NCBI GenBank assembly: GCA_029961685.1
Contig: JARWKL010000012.1
Location: 17,035,227 to 17,099,226, forward strand
Direction of reading: 5' to 3'
DNA length: 64,000 nucleotides
From: Aristolochia californica
Taxonomy: Eukaryota; Streptophyta; Magnoliopsida; Piperales; Aristolochiaceae
Below are positions 22,600 to 33,705 of the stretch, in pieces. A model generated the notes under the pieces. That model saw only the letters and a list, made by a program, of their open reading frames with translations. It had not been told where the DNA came from and made no database searches. Each line of letters opens with the position of its first letter. The first letter of the stretch is position 1. The position numbers were made by a program, and so were the translations under genes.

Positions 22600-23295
22600 A
22601 GATCTTGTGTCCCGACCCTGAGGCCTCCCTTGTGCTACATAAGCTACAGGAGCCGAGAGATCAGCCTGAACGCGAGGTTCCATGCCAGCCTGAGTAGTAA
22701 GGCGCTGCTCCTCCCGAAGAAGTTCACTCAAACAGGCATCTAGGGACGGCACTGGATGACGATTCATCAAATGTGATCGAGCAATCTCAAACTCGGAACG
22801 AAGCTTCATCAAGAATTGATCCCGTTTACTGGTGTCATGCACAGCTTGCACAGTAGAGAGAGCAGCTACATGGACATCCTCGTAAACAATGTCAGTATAG
22901 TCAACCCATAGATTTTGGAAGCCCGAGAAATATTCTTCAATCGAACGACTACCTTGGGTGAAATTTGCAAGTTCATATTCAACTTAAAATCGACGGGTCG
23001 TGCTGGTTTGACTATAAACCTTGTGGGGGTAATTCCACATATCGGCGGCAGTTTTGTAGGGCCTCAGATTTTGGATTAGGTGAGGCTCAAGAAATCCAAG
23101 TATCCAAGTCATGACTCTAGCATCCATGATGATCCATTTTGACAATGCGTCAGCATCGCCAGGTGCCGGATCACTCCCATCAATATGACCCCATAAACCT
23201 CTTCCCTGAACAAATAACCGAAACTAAAATTCCCAAGTACCGTAGTTCTTGCCCGTGAACCGAATAGGAGTGAAATTGGACTTGTCTGCCGACAT
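22600..23295 (-). pseudogene. gag of the 5.25-kb copia element with paired zinc knuckles
   Basis: The ATG at 23295 begins MSADKSNFTPIRFTGKNY, followed by a stop (WEF-stop-FRLFVQG), GLWGHIDGSDPAPGD, a second stop, and EYELANFTQGSRSIEEYF. It continues into the long frame from 22851 (SKRDQFLMKLRSEFEIAR). Two CCHC knuckles follow close together: CFHCKAYGHFVRNC and CSYCKKPGHHITVC. Paired knuckles occur in only some copia lineages; I did not assign a clade. Nucleocapsid function; two stops in the N-terminal third. Confidence 0.9.
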
Positions 23296-23315
23296 GATAA
23301 AATTGAATCTAGCAA

Positions 23316-23555
23316 AATTCCTGATGCACCCCCACAAGATAAGAAATTCCAAATATACCCCCACTTTTCGGAAATTGCAAATAGACCCCTACACTTGCAA
23401 AAATCCAAGATTTGCCCCCAGGTTAACAGAAATTCGAATTAGACCGCCAAACTCTTAGAAATTCTAAAAACACCCTCGCACCTTCAGAAATTCCATAATG
23501 CCCCCCAAACTTTTAGAAATTGCAAATCGGCCCCCAAAGGTTCTCAAATTGCATA
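23316..23555 (-). repeat. Degenerate 29-bp tandem repeat in the copia leader
   Basis: The landmark gaaatt (or caaatt/aaaatc) recurs on the + strand at 23343, 23371, ~23399, 23429, 23458, 23487, 23516 and 23545, a spacing of 28-30 bp. Each unit also has a C-rich block (ccccca variants). It lies between the 5' LTR and the gag start, i.e. in the untranslated leader of the element RNA. Confidence 0.8.
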
Positions 23556-23910
23556 ACAACCTTATGCCAAATAATCAATCGAATCGAACGCGTCGGAGAA
23601 AAAAAATTTGTACCTTCATTCCCCCTTTCGGCAACTTTCCCGTCAAGAACCCCCTTCCCGTTGTAGCATCTCCGGCAATGAAACCACCGATGGAGCTTTT
23701 CCAACGACAGAACCACAACTTTTACGAGCTCGGAGAATACTTTCTGACAACCCCTTTCGTTTCCCTTCAGGCGAGAACCCCCTTCCTAGCAACGGAACCC
23801 CTGTAACTTGTCTGGCCAAGCGTTTCCAACAACGCCCGAAATCAATGCCGAAAGCGAAGAAAAAAAAAACTCGTCAAACAACACAGGTCGTCGGACGCTT
23901 AATCTTCAGA

Positions 23911-23922
23911 GCTCTGATACCA
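23911..23922 (-). promoter_or_regulatory. Primer-binding site, Met-tRNA type
   Basis: The minus strand reads TGGTATCAGAGC immediately after the terminal CA of the 5' LTR, with no spacer. Confidence 0.93.
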
Positions 23923-24227
23923 TGACAAATCAAAATCAAGGGACTGACGGAACAGTCCAAACATCCACAAGAGAGAGCGTAGCTCTCTGGTTTCACAGCG
24001 AAACGAAGCAAACAAAAAATCAATCCAAAATGTTTCTGTTGGGGATTTTTCCCCTTTCATTAAGTATTTAACCTTTAGGCTTTCCTATTACAAAATGGCC
24101 CATGGGCCCAAGACAATACCCCCCCATCCCATTAAGCCTAATCAAATAACCTTATGTACATATCCCAAATTATACAATAATTATGAACATAAATTACATT
24201 TAATATACATTTTAACATATCGTAACA
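23923..24227 (-). repeat. 5' LTR of the 5.25-kb copia element
   Basis: 305 bp, TG...CA, followed (in element orientation) by the primer-binding site at 23911-23922. Confidence 0.93.
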
Positions 24228-25456
24228 CAATTGACCTTGGGCACTTAAACTTGTTTGGGTCCCACTATATCAACTTTTAAAGACAAACTTAGGCTTCCTT
24301 TGAGAATCTAAATTTGTTTCACCCCATTCAGCTTTAATCTTCTACTTGAGCGCTAAAACGCATAATGGCCTATGGTTCCACATTTATAACATGAATCATT
24401 ATGCATTGGTGATGGTGTGACCTTTGTTACATTTATCCTCTGAGAACTACTAGAATTTCTTTCTATTCTACTCTCAAGGACCTTGGTTCTAAGTTCTACT
24501 TTTTTCACAAGATCTTCTAAATTTGCTTTGGGGAGTGACTTTTTTTAAAGTTAACTTCTCTAAAGTATATGATAAGTCAAGGGTTTTTCTTTCAACTACA
24601 CATTTGAGGGATTTTCGGAAAAAAAATCTTGAATTTCTAAAATCCTAGAGTAATTTTTTTCATTTTCATTTCTCAACTCATGAATGACTAAAGAATGGAA
24701 TTCGAGTTTCTCACATTCTGAGATGAGCCTATCATTTTATTTCCTAAGCTCTTATAGCTTTGAGGACCAATGATCTTTCAAGGATTCAATTTAATTTTCT
24801 AATTTTAAAAGGTGCCTTCTTAATTTCATTTGTTTTTCTCTTTTCTTCTACATGGGGACATTGATTCATCTAGTTTCCTCATACATTTTTCCTTGTCAAG
24901 TTCCTCAAGACTATCATTCTCTGAAGTTTCATCTCAAATTGAGATGATGTTTTCAACTAAGCATGACTACGTACAATCTTCAATGTTTATAATCTCACTA
25001 TGTGTAATACAATTAGAGTGTGAAGAGCTACATTCAATGTTCCTAGAAAAATCATATTTTAATTTATCCATAAATTCTTAGATGATTTCCAAAATGAAAA
25101 AGAATCTACCATTTCATCGCTCAAGGAATTAAGAACAAATTCCATACCCTTAGCATTGTCATCACCTTTTGCAATGTCTAAGTCATCCTAATCTTATACT
25201 TGTTTTGGAATAGATCTTCCTTTTACATTTTGGGAAAGGTCCATTAATTATTGATTCCTATAATTCAAATCCAATGGATTGTAAGAAATATTTTATTCTA
25301 ATTTTCCACTATTGGTATTGTGAACTGTCAAACTTAGGTAAAGAATAAGGATCATGACCCTCTAGAAACATAATGTCTACTTGAGATGCCATTGAAATTA
25401 ATTAAGGACATCAATTAGAATTTTGATTTCAAAGTTTGGCCTATTCTAATACCAAT
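24228..25456 (-). pseudogene. SIRE-like copia gag remnant and PBS
   Basis: Next to the LTR end at 25457 the minus strand reads ttggtattagaatagg, a mutated Met-tRNA primer site. The ATG at 25392 then begins MASQVDIMFLEGHDPYSL, PKFDSSQYQ-stop-WKIRI, typical of SIRE/Maximus gag entry. Further on (24391-24356) a zinc knuckle CYKCGTIGHYAF is followed by a stop. The sequence between is AT-rich with many stops. It is cut at 24228 by the 5.25-kb copia element; pol was not recognised on the other side. Confidence 0.8.
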
Positions 25457-26929
25457 TGTTGGCTCAAGTGGGAGGGGACTAAATTGAGATTTTAAGTTAA
25501 TTTTTTTATCTCATGGAGTGCAATAAATAAAGTATAGGACAAGTAAAAAACAAACACACAACCATAAGGAGATATAGATTTTTTGTTCTTGATGTTTCCC
25601 TATTGGTAGTCACCGCCCAAGAACCGTTGATTGGGAAATTTTCACTAAAATGCCCTATTAGCAAAAAAATACAAAGAAATTTCAAACTCTATTTAAGCCA
25701 CGTGTGATCCCCAATTATACAAATTGATCTCTCCTTAAGAGATTCAATACAAACTATATTCTAGCTCTATTGGGTACTACTTTTCTAGATTTCAACCTCT
25801 AGAATGCCAACTGATCTAACTTTAAGGTATTAGAGAACTTGTACAAAAAAAGATAGTATAAAATACAAAAGGAAAAAGAAACTTACAACTGTTTTTTTGA
25901 AATATAACCCTTCTCCAAGTGAGAACTTTTGGACTTTTGATGGAACTTGATTAATTGGAGCTTGATGGAACTTTTGAATGCAAAGAAAGTAAAGAAAAAA
26001 GAATGATTTGTGCAATTTTAAGGTTTTTCTCTTCTAAAGAGTAAAATCAGAATTTCAAGCTCAAAAGAATTTTTCCAGAGGTTTGGTATGCCAATATAAA
26101 CTCAATTATTGATCCTCTACAAGTTCAAGAACCTATTTATAAGTTTCCGATCCAAACTAGCCCTTTTTGTCTATTATAAAAAACTAAAAGAAATTTGATT
26201 GGTGACTGGAAATGTATGATGGCTATAATTCTTAGGTTTCCTAAGCCCATTGATCAATCAAGGTATCAATAAATGAGTTTTCAACCTTTCTAAAAACTTA
26301 TTGATCGATCAACCCCATCTGATTTTTATATTACTGGCTATGTAAAATTTTGAATGATCGATCATGGAATAGGGTATGATTGATCATGTTTTATAACATC
26401 ATTGGTAGCTTTCTGTATGATTAATCATGTTTTATAAGTTATGCTAGACTACATTTTAAATGAAGGATCAACCTATGTAGGTTGATCGATCATGCCATAT
26501 GCTAATGCACTATTTTGACATTTAAGCATAGTATAGGCTATTCTAAGGGAATTACTATTATAAAATATCTATATGCTTCTGGGTAAAACATAGTTTAGAA
26601 ATTGTTTCATTCCCTAAAGCTCCATAACATAAAGATTGGTTTTGCTATCTACTTACATAGTTTGAGATATTAAGATGTTTCTAATAATGTCAAGACTCTA
26701 GTCTTTAAATCTTCATTCATCTTCTTTTGTAAGCTCTTCTTCACAACAACAATCTTCAATATTTTTACTCCAAGTATTGACTTTGCAACTTGATTGATCA
26801 TCCTTTTGTCCTAAGTTTTTTGCCATATTAAAACTCATAACATTTGTGTTAGAAGACATGTGTCTAAAATACACTGATAACACCATTAGTAACATGCTAT
26901 CAAGCTACCAAATTTGGTATCATCGAAAT

Positions 26930-27683
26930 TGTTGGAAGATGGGCTCCAGCCCACACGACCAAGGAAAGCTCACATAGCTAAGAGTATTATAAGATGGGGC
27001 ACATGACCAAATAAGGCCCACAAGATGGGCTCAAGCACATAAGAAGTAGGACCCACCATGATTACCACGAGTTGGCATCCTTATCACATAAGTTGGAAAA
27101 TCAAGAAGGAATCACAAAGATAACCACAAGCTGGTTGAAAGATCAAGAAAGACTAAACAAAATAACCATGAGCTGGCATCTTTATCTTATGGTCACATCA
27201 TCAAAGAGTTCTAGTTTGACTTATGGTTATCTTCTATTTATATTGAGTTATTTAATTATGCTAAGGCTTATCCTTAAGTGTTAGAGTTTGGGTGTAACTG
27301 GGACAAATGTAGTTTTATTGTAATTGGACTCTACTACCTTCATCTATTATAAATAGAGGTTCATGTGACAGCGACTAGCCAATACAACCCAACAGACCGA
27401 TCTATTTAGTGCGGAAAGCTACCACCTACAAAAGTGGACGGAACCACTCTGATATCCACCCCGCCCATTCTTGACCACTTCTCATGGGATTCGAATGCAG
27501 GACGTGGTGTGCCCAGCTCTGATACCATGATAGCGCCTAGCCAATACTACCCAACAGACCGATCTGTTAGGTGCAGAAAGCTACCGCCTACAAGAGTGGA
27601 CGGAACCACTCTAACATCATGTACTCTGATTATAATAAGTTAATGAAGTCAATGAAATATTTTTCTTTTTCATAAATTCAACA
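26930..27683 (+). mobile_element. Solo LTR (family A) carrying a TRIM, TSD gaaat
   Basis: Starts TGTTGGAAGATGGGCTCC, ends ...cataaattcaaca, with exact duplications gaaat at 26925-26929 and 27684-27688. TATA box ttataaatag at 27348. A TRIM of 251 bp sits 10 bp after the TATA box. Without the TRIM and its duplication the LTR is ~498 bp, in line with its relatives. It is inserted in the SIRE-like LTR. Confidence 0.94.
27366..27616 (-). mobile_element. Complete miniature LTR retrotransposon (TRIM), 251 bp, TSD tcatg
   Basis: Two direct terminal repeats: 27528-27616 (89 bp, 5' LTR) and 27366-27458 (93 bp, 3' LTR), both ...gactagcc/gcctagcc...aacagaccgatct...gtggacggaaccactct in + reading, with TG...CA ends. 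Between them are 69 bp. On the minus strand these begin TGGTATCAGAGCTGGG (Met-tRNA primer site) directly at the 5' LTR and end with the purine tract AATGGGCGGGG at the 3' LTR. Exact 5-bp duplications tcatg flank it (27361-27365, 27617-27621). No coding capacity. Related LTRs at 28575 and 30690 show the uninterrupted target (ctcattgtactc). Confidence 0.95.
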
Positions 27684-27724
27684 GAAATAATGGAGATCAT
27701 CATGATTGTACCATTGGTCTAACA

Positions 27725-28285
27725 ATTTATATATTGCTTAATTATCGTTTATTTCATTTAGCTTATATAAGCAACATGAGGCCCACCTAAATAAATCCAC
27801 TAACTAGTGGGTCTAACTTCAATTTTCGTAGGCGCAATTAAGTCAATCCTGCTTACTCATATGCACTTGTATGATACAAAACATAAGCACATCTTTATTA
27901 CAAGTTAAAACTAGAGTTAAGTGTCTTTCTTTTTTATAAGCATGTGCACATTATTTTGGTGATATTTTTGAATTTATAACAATTAATAATAAACCTAGTA
28001 TATGTAGGCAACTAACTTATATTTTAACTTTCAAGGATATAACCAATTAACACTAAATTCAATTAGATTTTTATCTATCTAAATATTTTTTAAAATTTTA
28101 AGATTATCAAGGCGTAAAAAAAATTTACACATTAAATAAATGAATTAGGTTTGAATGGACCCATCTTCTTAAGTTTGACAACAATTTCACCCTTTGCCAC
28201 CCTTAACTATAATTAGTTAATCATTAATTCTTTCAATCTTATGGCACCATGTAAACTAAAGTACTGCACAACTGTTGTTGAACAA
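27725..28285. other. AT-rich stretch without recognised features
   Basis: Between the SIRE-like LTR and the non-autonomous LTR element. No frames or repeats that I can assign. Confidence 0.5.
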
Positions 28286-30748
28286 TGTTGAAGAGTAGGT
28301 ATGGAAGAGTCTTACATGACTCCCAAAGTGAGAAGTCTCACAGAGTTTGAATTAATATGGTGGAGTCTAAGATGAGTCTCATGGAAGAAAGTCTAATAGA
28401 CGAGTCGATTAAACATATTTTATTTATGTTAGTCTTCTACTTATGTTCAGTTATTTAATTATACTAAGATTTATGTTTTAGTGTTTAACTTTTGGTTTAA
28501 TTGGGATAAGGGTACTTTAATTGTAATCGGATTCTACTTGTTTCCTCTATTATAAATAGAGGCTCATTGTACTCAAATTAGTCAATGAAATATTTCTCTT
28601 TTCCAAAAATTCAACGTGGTATTAGAGTGGGTTCTGTGAGTTGACTCAATCAACATACAAAGATAATGTGATCCTTTTCTGGTTTATCATCTCTAGTAGT
28701 TTAGATTTGTATTCTACTTTTTTCATCTTTCCTATCCCATTATCAATTGTTTCCTTAGCACACCTCCATGTGAAACTTTTCATATTACAAATTATATATT
28801 TATAAAAGTATCTTTTATTCTTCTTTCTAACACAAAATGAATTTTTGCAATCAGAATTTTCTGCAGAAAGAAATCGATATTTGAAGTAGCAAAGATCAGA
28901 CTGCAAGAGAAGTTCGAGCAGCAGTAAAATACTTTAACTTTCGAGGAATTTTATGCCATAAAATGAGACTTTATATGGAGAATTATATGTCCAAAGAAAT
29001 ACCTTTAAGTATATTTTTTTACCTATTAAACCAATCCACAAGCTAAGTTTTTTAGAGGGAGATATCAAAATTGGAGGAGTCAATGGTCATGTTGGCTAAA
29101 GAAGAAAGAGTACTTAGTTTGGCCAGATTAAAAATTCCAAAATCTATCAGATTCTCTCTCAAAGTAAGTATATTTTATGAAGGAATATTATGCTTAAATA
29201 AAAGGTATCAAAGTCTAGTTTTAGAAGGAGTAAATTTCATGTCAATCTGATCTATAAGTAAGGAGATATTCACATTGGAGTCAGCAAGGGTCAAGGTATA
29301 GAATGAAACAAATCAAGAGGTCATAACAAATTCAATAACGAAGCTTTTTATGTCAAAATTAGGTATCAATTTAAAGGTATTTGAACCTGGTGTCTTGATC
29401 AACAAACCGTTTGTGATTCAAAGCTATAGTGTGGGAGTTATTGATATTAGAAGTATCAAATGTCAGTTTTCCCAAAAGATCTCCTTTTCCTATTTTCTCT
29501 CCTTTTATCGATGTGAATTGAGTTTCCTTTTCTCCTAGATCTTAGTTCTTTACCAAAATTTCTATTCTAATCAGAGATTTTTTGTCAAACTTAATCACTC
29601 GATTATGCACCCCTTCAAGGTATATAATATCCTACTTCGATGTTGTTTTCATGTTTTACATTTTTGTTACTTGGTTGTGTATCTTTTGCATTGTCAACTC
29701 AAAAAAATTATAGTCATCCCAAAAAAGTTAAACTTGGTCAAAATTATTAAGTTTTACCGTTAGAGTCTCCTCTAGTTTTCTTTTTAAAAGAGGTCACATT
29801 TTAGATTTGTTTGGAAGGATGAGTGTTGTATAGTCGCCTCCTTCTAGTTAAAGTTGTTTTTCTCTAATATTTTTTAATTTATTATCTTGCGTTTTTATTA
29901 CTTCAAAGTAATACCTAGACCCATTACCTAAAAAGTATAGAAGTTTGTCCAATATCGAGCTCTAGTCAAGTCTTTTATTCTTCACCCCATAGATGATTTG
30001 TGTTTGACCTATCTTTAAAAAGTAAACAGTCTCTTTGTTGTGCCTTAAAGTTGGGTCATTTTTCCGCCTTTAAAATTGAGTGAAGAACATTTCAGACTAT
30101 GATTATTTTGACTGATGTATGGAGCTTTGTCGTACGGCTAAGAGTGGTTTTTTTCTTCCATATTACGTTTGTTCCAAGCTGGGTCTTTATGTCGTTTTTA
30201 TTCCAACTTGAGGGGGAGAATTAGAAGATGTAGTACAAAAAAGTGGCATGTTATTCCACATGCAATGGTAATTTTTATATGACCAAAATATTCAAAAAGG
30301 GGGAGGAAAAAATGAAGTTTCTGCATCTATGAAAAAAAAATCAACAAAAGAAAATTAAAGGCCAAAAATAATTTTCATTGCGAGCAAAAATTATATACTG
30401 CAGCTTGTGAGCATGTTGAAGAATAAGTATAGTCTTACATGACTCTCATAGTGAGTAGTCTCACAGAATTAGAATTAATACGGTGGAGTCTAAGATGAGT
30501 CTCATGGAAGGAAGTCTCACATAAGAGTCTCAGTTAAAAGTATTTTAGTTATGTTAGTCTTTTATTTATGTTTAATTATTTAATTAAACTAAGATTTATC
30601 TTTTTGTATTTAACTTTGAGTATAACTGTGAACAATGGTAGTTTAACTTTAATCAGATTCTACTTGTTTCCTCTATTATAAATAGAGACTCATTGTACTC
30701 AAATTACAACAAGTTGGTAAAATATTTCTTTTTTCCATAAACTCATCA
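28286..30748 (+). mobile_element. Non-coding LTR retrotransposon, 2.46 kb (LARD-like)
   Basis: LTRs at 28286-28616 (331 bp) and 30414-30748 (335 bp) start TGTTGAAGA and share ggtggagtctaagatgagtc, a TATA box (ttataaatag) and a common end. A mutated Met-tRNA primer site (TGGTATTAGAGTGGG) adjoins the left LTR at 28617. The ~1.8-kb interior has no RT, integrase or protease similarity. A faint gag-like patch (MRLYMENYMS, about 28960) is possible. Near its 3' side a purine tract cttgagggggagaatt (30206) is followed by sequence resembling the 299-bp array at 4.2-5.2 kb. The flanks aacaa and gataa do not form a clear duplication. A non-autonomous derivative of a family-A copia is likely. Confidence 0.85.
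28617..28631 (+). promoter_or_regulatory. Mutated primer-binding site
   Basis: TGGTATTAGAGTGGG at the inner end of the left LTR; one or two C-to-T-type changes from TGGTATCAGAGC. Confidence 0.8.
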
Positions 30749-33004
30749 GATAAAATAGGGTAAGCTTCACATTAGAAAAGCTTGTAGAGTAAGTTATTAG
30801 GTGGAGGAAACTACATAGAGGTTAGACAAAGATAATTTGTGAAGCTTAGCTTTATAGAAATGAGAATCAAAGGGACCGAATCAAAGGGACCGAGGCGCGC
30901 GTGTTTTAGATGCCCAGTAATAGTAATAGTATGTGAATATTTAACAATTTCATAAAACACAACATCAAAAAGACATGAAACCCATTTAAGCAAAATTATA
31001 TTTATAGAATTTAATACAGATAAATAAATAAAAATATTATTGGGGTAAAATTAGAAAGTAAAGAAACAAATATTAATAATCACAAATATAAGACCCGTTT
31101 AATGTTGTGTAATGCATTACATCATTCTCAATATGAAACAAGGATTCACAGTTAAACAAAGCCAATTATTGAGTTTTGAAAATCTTACTTGATACCCATT
31201 TGACTTAAAAAATGAGAAGATTCATCCATAGGGTGGCAAGGTTCGTACTAGACAAATTTGCTAGCATCTATACGACCCTCTGGACAAGAAGAGTTGGTTG
31301 CTGTGTTATTAGACTTCCAATGGATCTTGTACCTGTCATGTTTCACCTACTCAACAGGGACGTCCCAGAAACATTTTGAGCTCAAGCCTTGTGCTGCTCA
31401 TCGAAACAAATAATAATTTCGTAATGAATCCACCGTTTCGTCTGCTTTTGTGGATGACTAATTCTCAATGGTTTTTCTCTGCTCTTGAGGAGAACCTGAT
31501 TCTGTTCAAGATTTGCGAGTTCAGTAGTTAGACATGGGACGTCAAGTGGTTGAAACCAGTACTGTTCAAAGTGAAACAGTAAATTCATTTGATCCAGGTT
31601 TAAATTTATGAGTACGTACTTTATACGTCTCTGCGTGAGAGAGAATTAAGATCGTCTTTGTCTGCTCTCACGCTGAATAACAATCAGGAAACCATTAGAT
31701 ATGAAGAGAATGATACTCTTGGCTCTATCTCATGTGGAGTGCGTTCAGGCTAAAAGATGGTCCTGGAAATCTGATCGAAATTTATAACGGAAAAGAAGAA
31801 TTTGAGAGGGACGTAGTGGGTGGCAACACAAATGGACTGCTTTAATTCCGTGTCAGGCTAAGATACGACTGAATACTCGGGTTGAGACACGGCGAATAAG
31901 AAAATATCATTTGGTGTATGATCTTCTTCTTCTCCGGTTCTCTCTCCAGTGTCGGCAACTCTGCAAATGGAAGACCAGAAGAGGAGCGAAACTGTGGAAG
32001 CACGTGGCGTTGTCACGGACCCACTCTTCGTCTGCAACTCTGCAACTGCAAACAGCAAAGCTGCTGCAGCATGACTAATTCTGGAAACGATGCCATTTCT
32101 TCAACGTGTCAATTCCATTTCAGAGAGGAGTCGCAATTAAAAGACTCCCTCCGTCGTGCAGCAACAGTGATTGATTTCTGGTCCCTTGTGGGCTGGGCAC
32201 GCCAGTGAAGAGGAGCTTTCAGCATTTGTGTTCACATATAGTGCTTGTGCTTGTCTTCTTCGTCTTCCTCTTTTGCTGCAGTCAATGGTGACGTTATAGG
32301 AATATGTGAATAGGTATCCCATTTCTCAAAATTTATTACTTGTCTTTCTTCGGTCAGACAAGGACATCGTCATCCACCACCGCCCCCTCCCTGCAGAGTG
32401 GGACCTCCACTCTGCCCTGAAGCAAGAAAGATGGAGATATGAGATGAATCTCGTTTTTTTTTTTAAAATAGATATAAATAATCATTTTATTTTGTTCCTT
32501 AAGGTTTGCCAATTACCAATTTAGCCTCGCCTTATAAGATCTATAATGATTAAATAATAGAAAATGGATTCCACAAGAAGAACACATTCAAGGAGCAATA
32601 TAGGTTCAGTAGTTTATTATTGTCTTTTATAATGGCAAAGAGTAGAATTCAAGTACATTTACACAAGTGCCACTTCATTAGTGATAGATACAATTAGTTT
32701 GCCACTCAAAAAGAGATGATAGCATGTCAAGAACAGCTTAGGGAGGATGTCACCCAATTGATCCCTAGCTTTGTTGTTGTTGTTGTTGCCAAAGCTCTCT
32801 ATTCAACCCCACTAAAGAGCAAATAATCATGCATTACTGGAAACTTGTCCATGAAATAAGGGTATCATAAGATAAACACTAAATCCACTAATAGAATCTG
32901 AATAAGCTAGTAAACAGCTTAGATCAATGGAGGATGCACAACCATGTAAAATAATACCTTAAGTACGACCCCTACTAACATGACGAATAATGCGCTTACG
33001 GGCT
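30749..33004. other. Unassigned stretch, partly less AT-rich, no recognised gene
   Basis: 30749-31150 is AT-rich and holds a perfect 14-bp tandem pair (gaatcaaagggacc at 30866). 31200-32330 is more balanced in base composition than its surroundings and has few retroelement traits. Short frames exist (+ 31918-32208; - 31382-31588; - 31858-32058), none of which I recognise. A small ATG frame at 31969 (MEDQKRSETVEARGVV, 35 codons) is not convincing. 32330-33004 contains a (gttgtt)n run at 32771. It could be host intergenic sequence or the ruin of a gene. Confidence 0.4.
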
Positions 33005-33700
33005 TCAAAATGCGGTTGATGAGGGGTACATAAATTGACACACTTGATTGAAAGAAAAGGCTATGTCGGGATGAGTCATGGTCATATATTGAAGTGCACC
33101 GACCAAACTTCCAAAATTTGATGGAGAATCAACTAGATCACCAACAATAGAAAGTAGTTTGTAGTTTAAAGTAGTAGTAGAGACTAAAATCATCAACATA
33201 ACACAAGTGTGAGAACTAACCTTGCCGATGACTCAAGAAAGAGTGATCAAAGGGTGAGAAAACCCAATTTGTATTGAGCATATGGAACCAGGAGCATGAG
33301 GCTTGCTTCAAACTTTAATAGACTTTTTCAACAAACAAAATGGAATGCCCCTATCTTTTTCTTCAAACCACAACTTCTGTTCTATATAGACTTCACTTAA
33401 TTCCCCATGAAGAAAAACATTCTTCACATCTAGTTAATCTAGAGGCTAATTGAAACTTAAGAAAAAACTAGAATGAGATGGACCATCAATAACCATTGGA
33501 TAGAAGGTTTCCTCATGAATAACCCCTAATCAAGCTTTATATCATTTCACATTGTCGTCAAAATAATATTTGACTTTATATACCTATTTACTACTAATAT
33601 CCCAATTTTGATTCATGCATGGCATCAATTTTTTGGCACATGACCTTGACACACTAATAATGTTTAGAGGCCTATGTATAAATTCTAAACAAACCCTAAA
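33005..33700 (-). pseudogene. Copia RT fragment, decayed
   Basis: The minus strand has the motifs FHEETFYPMVIDGP (linker), LDVKNVFLHGELSEVYIEQ, then after frame changes SHTCVMLMILVSTTTL and FGSLVGALQYMTMTHPDIAF, SFNQVCQFM. These are the RT palm and thumb of a copia element of a different lineage (LVGALQY...VCQFM style) from its neighbours. The YVDD box is lost. It is back-to-back with the + strand copia fragment that starts at 33706. Confidence 0.75.
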
Positions 33701-33705
33701 CCTTT

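Larger units (their letters stand above)
18978..24227 (-). mobile_element. Complete Ty1/copia element, 5.25 kb, TSD caatt
   Basis: LTRs at 18978-19267 (3') and 23923-24227 (5') both start TGACAAATCAAAATCAAGG and end ...atatcgtaaca. Exact duplications caatt lie at 18973-18977 and 24228-24232. A Met-tRNA primer-binding site adjoins the 5' LTR and the purine tract ttgaggggggat adjoins the 3' LTR. gag and pol are nearly continuous. By eye the LTRs differ at about 11 of ~255 aligned bases, plus a poly(C) expansion and a ~36-bp deletion in the left one, so this is the youngest large insertion in the window. Confidence 0.96.
25457..27724 (-). repeat. SIRE-like LTR, about 1.5 kb without nested insertions
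   Basis: In element orientation it starts TGTTAGACCAATGG at 27724 and ends ...cacttgagccaaca at 25457, next to the primer site. A solo LTR (26930-27683) with its duplication is inserted near its start. The middle (26250-26500) has six or more palindromic TGATCGATCA-like motifs, also found in the LTR at 44126-45260. Frames here (26713-26895, 25830-26015) have no recognisable product. Only one LTR of this element is certain. Confidence 0.75.

Noticed and set aside
28286..30748. 5-bp target duplication for the non-coding LTR element
   Set aside because: The flanks aacaa and gataa agree at only three of five positions.
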